DNA of 64,000 bases from Flavobacteriaceae bacterium LYZ1037. Its GTDB lineage: Bacteria; Bacteroidota; Bacteroidia; Flavobacteriales; Flavobacteriaceae. The stretch is from the NCBI GenBank assembly GCA_003144015.1, contig QFWS01000003.1, positions 124,001 through 188,000 on the forward strand, in the 5' to 3' direction. The notes beneath the pieces were generated by a model. The model was not told the origin of the DNA. It did not search any database and saw only the letters and a program-made list of their open reading frames with translations. Shown in pieces: positions 53,131 to 60,595 of this stretch (the stretch's first letter is position 1; every line of letters starts with the position of its first letter). The position numbers and the translations under genes are program-made.

Positions 53131-53940
53131 ATGGATATTAAAGAATACATAGAATCTGGAATTTTAGAACTGTATGTTGCAGGAATACTTTCTGAAAAAG
53201 AAAATCAGGAAATCTATGCGCTTTTATTAAAACATCCAGAATTACTTGACGAAGTTCTAAAAATAGAATCTGCCATTGTAACATTAACTGCAGCTGTGTC
53301 TCCAACAGACACCAAACATCTGTTTAATGCTGTAAAAGAAAAACTAGGCATCTCCAATACTAAAGACACACCAGTAAGACCACTACACAAACCAGGAACA
53401 AATTGGTTTAGTTATGTAGGTTGGGCAGCAACACTTGTTATTGGACTTGGACTAATGTGGTTTGTAAACCAAAATAACAACTTAAAAGACCAAATACAAA
53501 CCGTTGAAACTGATAAGGAATTATTGGAAGTTACACTTGAAAAATACAGTAACGATTTAACCGAAACCAAACAATTAATCACCTTCTTAAGAGACAAAGA
53601 TATTATTGCTGTGCCACTAGCTGGACAAGCTGTATCACCAGACTCTTATGCTAAAGCCTATTGGGATAAAAAAACCAATACAGTTGTTTTAGACGTACAA
53701 GGTTTACCAGAACCACCACAAGGAAAAGTGTATCAAGTTTGGTCTTTAACATTGAATCCGTTAACGCCTACAAGTTTGGGTACTATAGATGATTTTAGTA
53801 CAGACGACAACAAACTCTTTACTATAGAAAATGCCAATGCCACTGAAGCCTTTGGAATTACTTTAGAACCAGCAGGTGGAAGCGAATCTCCAACACTTGA
53901 GCAACTTTATACACTTGGTGCTGTTGAACAGGCTTCTTAA
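53131..53940 (+). CDS. Anti-sigma-K factor (RskA family)
   Basis: A 269-residue protein with a cytoplasmic N-terminal anti-sigma region (about residues 1-85, IKEYIESGILELYVAGILSE, ESAIVTLTAAVSPTDTK) and one membrane span (about 95-115, YVGWAATLVIGLGLMWFV). A coiled-coil of about 45 residues leads to the C-terminal RskA domain (AYWDKKTNTVVLDVQGLPEP, GKVYQVWSL, AFGITLEPAGGSESPT). It would hold the ECF sigma factor at the membrane until a signal triggers proteolysis. The ATG at 53131, one base after the sigma stop, is preferred over a TTG 12 bases earlier. Confidence 0.92.
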   Translation: MDIKEYIESGILELYVAGILSEKENQEIYALLLKHPELLDEVLKIESAIVTLTAAVSPTDTKHLFNAVKEKLGISNTKDTPVRPLHKPGTNWFSYVGWAATLVIGLGLMWFVNQNNNLKDQIQTVETDKELLEVTLEKYSNDLTETKQLITFLRDKDIIAVPLAGQAVSPDSYAKAYWDKKTNTVVLDVQGLPEPPQGKVYQVWSLTLNPLTPTSLGTIDDFSTDDNKLFTIENANATEAFGITLEPAGGSESPTLEQLYTLGAVEQAS

Positions 53941-54043
53941 ATTTTTTATCTTCTATTTACTTACTATTCATAAACATTAATAGATAATTAATATATTAGT
54001 GTGTGTAAAACTAGTTTCCAACAATACGAAAAAATAGTTCTAA

Positions 54044-54799
54044 ATGACAAAACTTAGAGTTTTAACAGCAATAATTTTCGCAACTATTCTGATTGGTTGC
54101 AACTCTGAAAAATCTAAAAACAATTTTGGAAAAGAGAATTTAATTCAAACGGAAATAGAATCGGATACTCTAACGAAGCACTTAAAACCATTCAAATCGG
54201 AATTGCCAACAATCGGACTTTTGATGTATAACGGAGTTTTACAAAGCGAAGTAATTGCAACTTCTGATGTTTTCGCAAAACCAAACGAAAAAGGAAAACA
54301 AATTTTTAATGTCATCACAATTGCAGAAACTGAAAAACCAATCACAACTGAAGAAGGAATCAACATTTTGCCTGATTTTACATTCAAAAATTGTCCAAAA
54401 TTGACTGCTCTTTTTGTGCCAAGTGCTTATGATATGTATGCACAAATACACAATAAAAAAATTGTAAACTTTATAAAAGAAAAAAATAAAGAAACTAAAT
54501 ATGTTGTGAGTAATTGTGCTGGGGCTCAATTAATAGGAAAATCTGGAATTGCAGATGGACATAAAATCGTAACTTGGATTGGTGGTGGAGAACAATTACA
54601 AAAAGACTATCCCAATTTAATAGTTCAAAATGATAGTTTGGTGACTTTTGTTGAGGACGGAAAATTTAGTTCATCAAATGGAAATTTGGCAAGTTACATT
54701 TCAGCATTGAATTTATTGGAGAAAATGACAAGTTCTGAACATAAAAAATTCGTGGAAAGTTATTTATATCTTGACCGACTTCAAAATTGGGGAAAATAA
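54044..54799 (+). CDS. DJ-1/PfpI-family lipoprotein
   Basis: A 251-residue lipoprotein (lipobox ATILIGC, Cys at 19) with one DJ-1/PfpI fold. The nucleophile elbow is VSNCAGAQLIGKSGIADG, comparable to the C-T-G segment of isonitrile-hydratase-like and AraC-type PfpI domains, followed by HKIVTWIGGG. An early segment is PTIGLLMYNGVLQSEV. The Cys is placed for catalysis or ligand binding, but the substrate is unknown. Base use differs somewhat from the flanking core genes, as in the next few genes. A diverged 80-base dispersed repeat begins right after its stop. Confidence 0.85.
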   Translation: MTKLRVLTAIIFATILIGCNSEKSKNNFGKENLIQTEIESDTLTKHLKPFKSELPTIGLLMYNGVLQSEVIATSDVFAKPNEKGKQIFNVITIAETEKPITTEEGINILPDFTFKNCPKLTALFVPSAYDMYAQIHNKKIVNFIKEKNKETKYVVSNCAGAQLIGKSGIADGHKIVTWIGGGEQLQKDYPNLIVQNDSLVTFVEDGKFSSSNGNLASYISALNLLEKMTSSEHKKFVESYLYLDRLQNWGK

Positions 54800-54813
54800 T
54801 AGTTCTTAGTGCA

Positions 54814-54892
54814 ACAACGTACTTAATCCATTGCTAGTTAGCCTATTTACAAAAGTCTTCGCAGATATTATATGCATCAGTCCATTATCGTT
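54814..54892 (+). repeat. Dispersed repeat, copy A
   Basis: The segment shares ACAACGT...TTGnTAGTT...TTACnAAnGTCTTCnCAGATnTTA...CAnTCCATTATC-like blocks with 56643-56726. The two are imperfect direct repeats of about 80 bases that bound the accessory genes between them. It starts 15 bases after the stop of the DJ-1-like gene. Confidence 0.75.
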
Positions 54893-55150
54893 AAGTATGA
54901 TTTTAAAATTGCCCCAGAAAACGTAGCTACTTCAAAACATCACTTTGGATTAGGTTTAAACATCCGAAATGGGAAAAATCTCTGGAAAAGTGGACCTATA
55001 AAAACGTATTTTAGATTAAATGGTATTAGACATCCTGATGATATGAGTGGAATTATTTTAACCACATATCATCGTAAACTGAACAATGAACCAATTAATT
55101 TCAAAGAACAAAAGAAATATTATAAGCAATATTGGAAATTTCAAAAATAA
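54872..55150 (+). CDS. Small conserved protein of unknown function, 5' end replaced by repeat
   Basis: A 92-residue frame with the conserved core KHHFGLGLNIRNGKNLWKSG, then YFRLNGIRHPDDMSGIILTT and YHRKLNN. I know this core from small Bacteroidota proteins of unknown function that often occur in accessory regions. The ATG at 54872 and the first codons lie inside dispersed repeat copy A, so the original start has probably been replaced and the true N-terminus is lost. It overlaps by 19 bases an open frame leading into the ArsR-like gene. No function can be given. Confidence 0.55.
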   Translation: MHQSIIVKYDFKIAPENVATSKHHFGLGLNIRNGKNLWKSGPIKTYFRLNGIRHPDDMSGIILTTYHRKLNNEPINFKEQKKYYKQYWKFQK

Positions 55151-55363
55151 GTTCAGACTCACTTAACAAATGGTATTATTATAAAAACCCGGAAGACCTG
55201 TTTCAAAAAGAAGAAGAAGAAATCTATCTTTCAAATTTCAATAAAGGCAGAATGGTTTTAGGTTCAGGATATACTTGGAAGTATTGGGATAATGGCAATG
55301 CTTCAGGTAAAGATGTTAAATTAATTGCAGAGATAATTGAAAAAAATAAGAATTCATTTTTAT

Positions 55364-55383
55364 ATATCGAGATTTATAGATAT
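55364..55383. promoter_or_regulatory. Candidate ArsR operator, site 1
   Basis: ATATCGAGATTTATAGATAT, with ATATC/GATAT arms, overlaps the -7 element of the ArsR gene. It shares ATATCGAnATTTnnnnATAT with a second site at 55714-55733. Confidence 0.6.
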
Positions 55384-55388
55384 GTTTG
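55381..55388 (+). promoter_or_regulatory. -7 promoter element of the ArsR gene
   Basis: TATGTTTG fits TAnnTTTG and ends 4 bases before the ATG at 55393, so the transcript may be leaderless or nearly so. Confidence 0.6.
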
Positions 55389-55392
55389 TAGT

Positions 55393-55695
55393 ATGAATTT
55401 GAAAAGAGCAACAGAAATAGGAAAGTGTTTATCGAACCAAATTAGGTTTCAGATTATGGAATGGCTAAAAGAACCAGAGAAACATTTCCCACCACACGAG
55501 ACATTAAAACATTTCGATGATGGTGTTTGCGTTACATATATACAAGAAAAAGCAGGGTTATCACAATCGACCATTTCGACCTATCTAACTAATATGGAAA
55601 AGTGCGGACTTTTAATTTCTACAAGACACGGAAAATGGTCATATTTAAAAAGGAACGAAAAGACAATTAAACAGTTTAAGGATTTTCTATCATAA
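55393..55695 (+). CDS. ArsR-family winged-helix regulator
   Basis: A 100-residue regulator of the usual ArsR size. Its sequence includes MNLKRATEIGKCLSNQIRF, then FDDGVCVTYIQEKAGLSQST, then STYLTNMEKCGLLISTRHGK and WSYLKRNE. The DNA-reading helix is in QEKAGLSQSTISTYLTNM; the wing is TRHGKWSYLKR. It lacks a clear metal-binding CVC box, so it may sense something other than metal. The ATG at 55393 follows a TATGTTTG promoter that overlaps a probable operator, and a second similar operator lies between its stop and the next gene. The downstream membrane-protein and SDR genes are likely targets. Confidence 0.82.
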   Translation: MNLKRATEIGKCLSNQIRFQIMEWLKEPEKHFPPHETLKHFDDGVCVTYIQEKAGLSQSTISTYLTNMEKCGLLISTRHGKWSYLKRNEKTIKQFKDFLS

Positions 55696-55713
55696 AAAAA
55701 AAATTACTATTAC

Positions 55714-55733
55714 ATATCGATATTTCGCTATAT
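55714..55733. promoter_or_regulatory. Candidate ArsR operator, site 2
   Basis: ATATCGATATTTCGCTATAT shares the pattern ATATCGAnATTTnnnnATAT with site 1. It lies 8 bases before the start codon of the membrane protein gene at 55742, so it could control that gene and the SDR gene. Confidence 0.6.
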
Positions 55734-55741
55734 AACAAACT

Positions 55742-56011
55742 ATGAAATTATTAATTGACATTTTAGGTTGGTCAGGTTCAGGCTTCATAATTATTGCCTA
55801 TGCATTAACACTTATAGAAAATAAAAAATATTTAGACTATGGTAAGTATTTAAATTTGTTTGGAGGACTTTTAATAGCTGTAAACTGTTATTTCTATAAT
55901 GCAATTCCACCATTTGTAACCAATTTACTTTGGAGTGTCATTGCAACTTTAACGATATATAAGTCAAGAAATACAAACGAGAAATGTAACAAAACTCAAT
56001 GTTTAACTTAA
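55742..56011 (+). CDS. CBU_0592-like small membrane protein
   Basis: An 89-residue protein with three hydrophobic segments: LGWSGSGFIIIAYALTLI, YLNLFGGLLIAVNCYFYNA and PPFVTNLLWSVIATLTIY. The pattern of GW-G near the start, an AYAL motif, then NL-G and N-LW matches the CBU_0592-like family of unknown function. It lies between the ArsR gene and an SDR gene whose start lies 12 bases downstream. No role beyond membrane location can be given. Confidence 0.72.
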   Translation: MKLLIDILGWSGSGFIIIAYALTLIENKKYLDYGKYLNLFGGLLIAVNCYFYNAIPPFVTNLLWSVIATLTIYKSRNTNEKCNKTQCLT

Positions 56012-56022
56012 AAATGATAACA

Positions 56023-56625
56023 ATGAAAATTTTAATTATTGGAGGAAACGGAACAATAGGAAAAACTGTTGTTTCACACTTTAAAGAAAAGAACGAAATT
56101 TTAATAGCTGGAAGAAGCAATGGAAACGTAACTGTTGATATTGCAGATAGTAATTCCATAAAATCTATGTTTGAGAATATTGGTAAAGTGGATGCTATAA
56201 TTTGTATCGCAGGTGAAGCCAAATGGGCAGATTTTAATGAACTTACTGAAGATGATTACTATATTGGATTAAAAAGTAAATTAATGGGGCAAGTCAACCT
56301 TGTACGCATTGGACAGAATTACTTAAATCCAAATGGTTCGATTACTTTATCAACAGGAATTTTGGCAGACGACCCAGTTGTAAAAACAACAAGTGCCTCT
56401 ATGGTAAATGGCGGAATACACAGCTTTGTAAAAGCGGTTGCACTTGAAATTGAAAACGGAATTAGAGTAAATGTGGTTTCTTCGGGAATGGTTGAAGATG
56501 CTTACGAAAAGTACAAAGATTATTTTCCAGGACACAATCCGATACCTATGAAAAAAGTAATTAACGGATATGTGAGAAGTGTAAACGGAAAAGGAAATGG
56601 CGAAATAATTAGAATTTACGACTAA
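56023..56625 (+). CDS. Short-chain dehydrogenase/reductase (SDR) family protein
   Basis: A 200-residue Rossmann-fold protein. The nucleotide-binding motif is ILIIGGNGTIGKTVV (residues 3-17), with IICIAGEA as the NAG-like motif and NPNGSITLSTGI for strand 5. The usual catalytic YxxxK is not evident; the equivalent place reads MVNGGIHSFVKAVA, keeping the Lys but without Tyr. The substrate is unknown. The ATG at 56023 gives the normal N-terminus; 56014 or 55999 would only add residues. It is the last gene of the ArsR-linked set, and dispersed repeat copy B begins 18 bases after its stop. Confidence 0.82.
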   Translation: MKILIIGGNGTIGKTVVSHFKEKNEILIAGRSNGNVTVDIADSNSIKSMFENIGKVDAIICIAGEAKWADFNELTEDDYYIGLKSKLMGQVNLVRIGQNYLNPNGSITLSTGILADDPVVKTTSASMVNGGIHSFVKAVALEIENGIRVNVVSSGMVEDAYEKYKDYFPGHNPIPMKKVINGYVRSVNGKGNGEIIRIYD

Positions 56626-56642
56626 CAAAAAGCCAGTTGCCT

Positions 56643-56726
56643 ACAACGTATAAAATTAATTGTTAGTTCTAGCTTACTTACGAAGGTCTTCACAGATGTT
56701 ACATACACCAGCCCACTACCCTCGTT
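56643..56726 (+). repeat. Dispersed repeat, copy B
   Basis: Imperfect direct copy of 54814-54892, with a slightly longer middle. A short AACGTATAAA occurs at its start (56645) and again at about 56761, near the end of this gap. The remaining intergenic bases to 56905 hold only the terminator at 56776-56805. Confidence 0.75.
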
Positions 56727-56775
56727 TCTATTTGGGTTTTAATTGCTAACTTTATATCTAAACGTATAAAACAAA

Positions 56776-56805
56776 AAGCGCCAAGTTTAAATAAACTTGA
56801 CGCTT
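56776..56805 (-). terminator. Terminator of the DUF4331/TPR operon
   Basis: AAGCG-C-CAAGTTT and AAACTTG-A-CGCTT pair with one mismatch. On the minus strand the stem is followed by T residues. It is 100 bases past the stop of the TPR gene. Confidence 0.7.
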
Positions 56806-56905
56806 CCCAAAAAACCAACAAAAAACACTACCAAATCCCTCAATTTTATTTTTTATATTAAAAAAACAGGTTTTTCGTTGGTTACGACTACTTCAATTTT
56901 TAATA

Positions 56906-58201
56906 TTATATTTTTTGTATATCTCTTTCCATAAGTGGTCCAAGCTCAAAAGTGCTTTCTAATAAGTCTTTCTTTAAAGCTTCTGTTTTAACCAGTTTCC
57001 CATTAGCTTTATAAATTTTAGCTAAATGAAACAAGGCCTCTGGTTCAAAGGTTTTCTCTGCAACATGTTCTTCGGCAATGACTAAAGCATTTGCATAATT
57101 TCCTTTATTGTAATAAGTCCATGCCAACAGATCGTATGACTGTGGCGTTGGTCTGTTTTTAATTTCGGTATGGGCTATTCGCAAAGCCTCATCAAGTTTT
57201 TGTAATTCTTCGGCATATAAAATAACATTGTATTTATTATACATATTGCCATATTTCGTGTTTGCAACTGCTTTAAAATAAGCATTCAGGTTTTCATCTT
57301 TGGCTTCAAAATTGTTCTGATATTCAGCAATTTCAGCTTTAAACAAATAATAATCTGGTGATTGATGATTTTCAGAAATACTATTTAATATACGAAGTGC
57401 TTCGTCTGGATTTTTTTCGTAAGAATATACAATCCAAGCAATGCCTTTTTTAGCATAAGCATTGTCTGGATGTAATGCTAAAGCTTTTAAATAATATTGA
57501 TAAGATGCATCAATTTGTCCATCATGACCATAAAAATCAGCAATATTGGTATACGTCCACTGTTTGAAACCTGCTACATTTGAGGCTTCAGAAATTGCCA
57601 GTGCTTGTTCCATATACTTTATGGCAGACTGCAAATCTCCTTGATGATCGCTCCATTTTGATAAACGAATTAAATAATCGAAATCTGAAACATCCTTAAT
57701 TTTATAGAGGTATATTTTTGCCAATTCGTAATCTCCTAGTTCTAAGTACACATCAAAAAGCATTTTTTGAGTTCCTTTTAGATTCTCTCCATGAGTTTCT
57801 GCTTTCTTTAATAGCTCTAAAGATTCTTTAAATTTATGTTGCGAAATATAATTTCTTGCTAAAGCTCGTAAATAACTTGATTGCTCATAATTAGTACGTT
57901 TGTTTGCTTGAATCAAGCTTTCTTCAGCTTGAATTAGATAATCGATATCTCCAGTAACATGGAACATTTGAGATTGTGCCGAAGCAATTTTAGCCAAATA
58001 TGGATACTGACTCGGTTCTTTTTCTAGCTTTTCTTCCCAAAAATTTAGTTCCTCAGTGGCTTTTTGCTTCGTTATATTTTCTTTTGTATTCAGATATAGA
58101 TTGTAATCTTCTACATCTGTAATTTTATTTTGGTTTGTATGACAACTTGTTAAAAACAGAAGTAATAAAACCATTGGAAGGAATTTGTTATACGTGTTCA
58201 T
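56906..58201 (-). CDS. TPR-repeat lipoprotein of the DUF4331 operon
   Basis: A 431-residue lipoprotein (MNTYNKFLPMVLLLLFLTSC, Cys at 20) made mostly of tetratricopeptide repeats (NYISQHKFKESLELLKKAET, YLELGDYELAKIYLYKIKDV, YYNKGNYANALVIAEEHVAE and others). TPR proteins act as scaffolds for protein partners in the envelope. The start at 58201 gives a proper lipoprotein signal; the frame could be read from 58300 but that adds a non-signal stretch overlapping the upstream gene. It is the third gene of the operon begun by the DUF4331 pair and may bind those proteins. Confidence 0.82.
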   Translation of the reverse strand: MNTYNKFLPMVLLLLFLTSCHTNQNKITDVEDYNLYLNTKENITKQKATEELNFWEEKLEKEPSQYPYLAKIASAQSQMFHVTGDIDYLIQAEESLIQANKRTNYEQSSYLRALARNYISQHKFKESLELLKKAETHGENLKGTQKMLFDVYLELGDYELAKIYLYKIKDVSDFDYLIRLSKWSDHQGDLQSAIKYMEQALAISEASNVAGFKQWTYTNIADFYGHDGQIDASYQYYLKALALHPDNAYAKKGIAWIVYSYEKNPDEALRILNSISENHQSPDYYLFKAEIAEYQNNFEAKDENLNAYFKAVANTKYGNMYNKYNVILYAEELQKLDEALRIAHTEIKNRPTPQSYDLLAWTYYNKGNYANALVIAEEHVAEKTFEPEALFHLAKIYKANGKLVKTEALKKDLLESTFELGPLMERDIQKI

Positions 58202-58293
58202 CTTGATGTTGTTTTTTGTTGTTGTTTTTTTTGATTTTGGCTTTATTAAAACCATTAGAGCATGGCAACCATACTCTAATGGTAATGATAATA

Positions 58294-58866
58294 TTACCAA
58301 GCCGAAGCTAAGTAAGGGAATGAGGCAGAAAAAGGTTTGTCGTTTGCATCTACGTTATCGTTAGATAGCTGAGGATTTTCAGAGAAATCTTCACCTCCAA
58401 AAATTAGGAGTAATTCTACTGTAATCACATCGTCTGCTAAAGCACGACCTGTTAAGACATTGGTGCCATCGTAAAACGTTGTTGTTCCATCTAAAGACAG
58501 GTTTAAGACATCTGTTGCTAATAAACCTGTAAAGGTTGCTGCATCTAATCCTAAGGCATTGGCATCTCCAGGATTAGCATAAGCTGGGCTTAAAGCCATT
58601 AAATTTGTTTGAAACATGCTTTGAAAAGCATCACCTTGTTGCGAAGGTGTTGTTACGTTAAACATATCTTTACTTGAAGGTGACACAAAAACAGTATTTA
58701 CAGCTGGTCTTCCCATTTGATCTTGTTGCATGTACGTTCCAGAAAAATCAGGACTTGATTGCATTGGCATTACATCGTTCATATCATCATCGTTTGAACA
58801 ATTAAAAGCTAATCCAGAGATCAAAAGGACTGCAACGATGTTTTTTATATTTAATATAGTTTTCAT
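58294..58866 (-). CDS. DUF4331 C-terminal-half lipoprotein
   Basis: A 190-residue lipoprotein (lipobox LAFNC, Cys at 23). The mature part resembles the C-terminal half of DUF4331 proteins: MGRPAVNTVFVSP, LTGRALADDVITVELLLIFG, NVDANDKPFSASFPYLASAW. The N-terminal half is encoded separately by the gene just upstream (24 bases away). Each half has its own export signal, so the domain appears split in two polypeptides. The function of DUF4331 is unknown. Confidence 0.82.
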   Translation of the reverse strand: MKTILNIKNIVAVLLISGLAFNCSNDDDMNDVMPMQSSPDFSGTYMQQDQMGRPAVNTVFVSPSSKDMFNVTTPSQQGDAFQSMFQTNLMALSPAYANPGDANALGLDAATFTGLLATDVLNLSLDGTTTFYDGTNVLTGRALADDVITVELLLIFGGEDFSENPQLSNDNVDANDKPFSASFPYLASAW

Positions 58867-58890
58867 AATTCTAGTGTTTTTTTAAGATTT

Positions 58891-59541
58891 TTATTGTTTT
58901 CTTTTAGATTCTACCCACGTATTTACGGTTCCAGAACCTCCTAACATCACTTTTGGTACTTCTACTACAATTGACATTACGTTTGTTCCAGCAAAAGTAT
59001 CTGAGCCAGGGTTATTAAATCCGGTGGCATTTCCAGCAAGTATTTCGCCATATTGCGCAAAATCCATAAAGAAAGGATCGTCACGAGGACCTGCAAAAAT
59101 TTTCAGTCCATTACTCTCTTTTACAATCGCATTAGAACCATAAGGTGTTACTTCTACCATAGATTGTGGTGCAGAAGTTTCAACAGAACTGTTTAGACCT
59201 ACACTTCCAGGAGTTGTTGGTCCAAAGAAATACATCTTCCCATCTCGTGGAATAGCTTGTATCACTAAATCTTCAACATTGTCTCCAGTTGTGTCAATGT
59301 TAAATTCAATCATAACGTTTTCATCGAAGCTGGCATCTGCTGTAGCCGAAGGACTTAATAATCCTTGAACATTTGCTACAAATACCACATTGTTTGTGTT
59401 CTGCCCTTGGAAGGCATAAAAATCTGTGATATCGCTTGTACCACCTTGTACTGCAGGAGCATCTATATGATCTGCTGCTACCATAAAGAAACCGGCAACT
59501 GCAATTGCACCGATTCCTAATAATACTTTCATTTTTTTCAT
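58891..59541 (-). CDS. DUF4331 N-terminal-half exported protein
   Basis: A 216-residue exported protein (signal MKKMKVLLGIGAIAVAGFFM) starting with the DUF4331 hallmark ADHIDAPAVQGGTSDITDFY. AFQGQNTNNVVFVANVQGL, FNIDTTGDNVEDLVIQAIPR and IFAGPRDDPFFMDFAQYGEI follow. It ends with VPKVMLGGSGTVNTWVESKR, about where full-length members continue into their second half. The ATG at 59541 is preferred over one at 59583. An ECF-like promoter lies 44 bases upstream of it. The TPR lipoprotein and the C-terminal half follow in the same operon. Confidence 0.85.
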   Translation of the reverse strand: MKKMKVLLGIGAIAVAGFFMVAADHIDAPAVQGGTSDITDFYAFQGQNTNNVVFVANVQGLLSPSATADASFDENVMIEFNIDTTGDNVEDLVIQAIPRDGKMYFFGPTTPGSVGLNSSVETSAPQSMVEVTPYGSNAIVKESNGLKIFAGPRDDPFFMDFAQYGEILAGNATGFNNPGSDTFAGTNVMSIVVEVPKVMLGGSGTVNTWVESKRKQ

Positions 59542-59584
59542 AATAGTGAGTTTTTTGTTAATTAATAATTGTCTCTCATCCATA

Positions 59585-59612
59585 CCTACGAAAAAAAGGA
59601 AAGGCCGGTTTT
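59585..59612 (-). promoter_or_regulatory. Candidate ECF sigma promoter of the DUF4331 operon
   Basis: Read on the minus strand: AAAACCG, eight bases, then TTTTTTTCGTAGG, the same as the element at 52486-52513 apart from six of the eight middle bases. Predicted leader about 37 bases. Confidence 0.75.
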
Positions 59613-59824
59613 ATATTTTTTTTTAAAAACCGATTCAAACATCTAAAAACACAACAATCCATAAGATATTCATTTGTTTGTCAGCGACTTAAATCATGTT
59701 TTTTGAGAAATATTTTAATAAATAATAATTCAATTCAACTTAAATAAACAACATTTCAGTAGTATAAATTTCTTAAACCCAAGCTTAAACCCGTATTTTG
59801 GTTTAAACCTTTAAAATAATAACC

Positions 59825-60472
59825 ATGGAAGAGACTCTTAGAATATTTATTTACATACATGCCTTCTTTGGTGGATTAGGGTTAATTGCTGGATTGGGAA
59901 GTATCACTGTAAAAAAAGGAAATCTGCTTCATAAAAGGTTGGGGAAATTATTTTCGGTTGGGATGATTATTAGTTCTTTAATCTCTATACCAATTTCTTG
60001 GTTACCCAATCATAAAAATCTATTTCTATTTCTTATTGGAATCTTTACTATATACCTGGTAGTCTCAGGAAATAGGATGATAACTTTTAAGTCTAGAAAA
60101 AAGAAACACGCTAATGCTATCGATAAAATAACTTCAGGAACCATGTTAATTCTTTCATCTTTTATGATTGTATTAGGTGTTTATGGTTTATTTAATGGTC
60201 ATTATGTCCATATACTTTTTATTCTTTTTGGTGGTTTTGGTCTTTTCTTAACAGTTATGGATTTTATTTTTTACAAAAACCTCTCTAACCCAACAAACAA
60301 CTGGCTAATTAATCATGTTCGAAAAATGATTGGTGCTCTCATTGCTTCCATAACTGCATTTATTGTTGCAGGATTAGGAATAGGAAATTTAATAGCTTGG
60401 ATTTTACCTTCCGTTATTGGAACCATCTATATTATATATTGGAGAAGAAAATTGACTGCAAACACAGAATAA
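59825..60472 (+). CDS. Polytopic membrane protein, DUF2306-like
   Basis: A 215-residue protein with six or seven hydrophobic segments (IYIHAFFGGLGLIAGLGS, LFLFLIGIFTIYLVVSG, SGTMLILSSFMIVLGVYGL, ILFILFGGFGLFLTVMDF and others). Between the first two spans is LLHKRLGKLF, a His-bearing motif I associate with DUF2306-type membrane proteins; these are of unknown function, and haem binding has been suggested from the His pattern. It stands alone with 123 bases to the next gene on the same strand. No enzymatic claim is possible. Confidence 0.65.
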   Translation: MEETLRIFIYIHAFFGGLGLIAGLGSITVKKGNLLHKRLGKLFSVGMIISSLISIPISWLPNHKNLFLFLIGIFTIYLVVSGNRMITFKSRKKKHANAIDKITSGTMLILSSFMIVLGVYGLFNGHYVHILFILFGGFGLFLTVMDFIFYKNLSNPTNNWLINHVRKMIGALIASITAFIVAGLGIGNLIAWILPSVIGTIYIIYWRRKLTANTE

Positions 60473-60595
60473 GGCTTCACTTCCAGTTTATATACCAAAA
60501 ATTTACAGAAGTTGTTTTAAATATTTTTTACACCTAAAAGTTTTAGTTGATTTTCGATTTAAAATATATCTTTACAGCCAAGAAATATTTTAATC

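Larger units (their letters stand above)
55132..55392 (+). other. Open stretch in frame with the ArsR gene, status unclear
   Basis: Starting at a TTG, 87 codons are open in the frame of the downstream ArsR gene (KNPEDLFQKEEEEIYLSN, then KGRMVLGSGYTWKYWDNGN). The base composition looks coding and the residues do not look random, but I recognise no domain. It may be an N-terminal extension of the regulator, or the remnant of a separate gene, perhaps originally joined to the preceding 92-residue frame by a frameshift. A promoter at 55381-55388 argues for an independent ArsR start. Confidence 0.4.

Noticed and set aside
54814-56726. Dispersed repeats as integron attC sites
   Set aside because: The gene-repeat alternation is suggestive, but I could not identify the paired core sites and symmetric arms of attC, and no integrase is present.
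58202-58300. N-terminal extension of the TPR lipoprotein
   Set aside because: It overlaps the upstream gene by 7 bases and would hide a clear lipoprotein signal starting at 58201.
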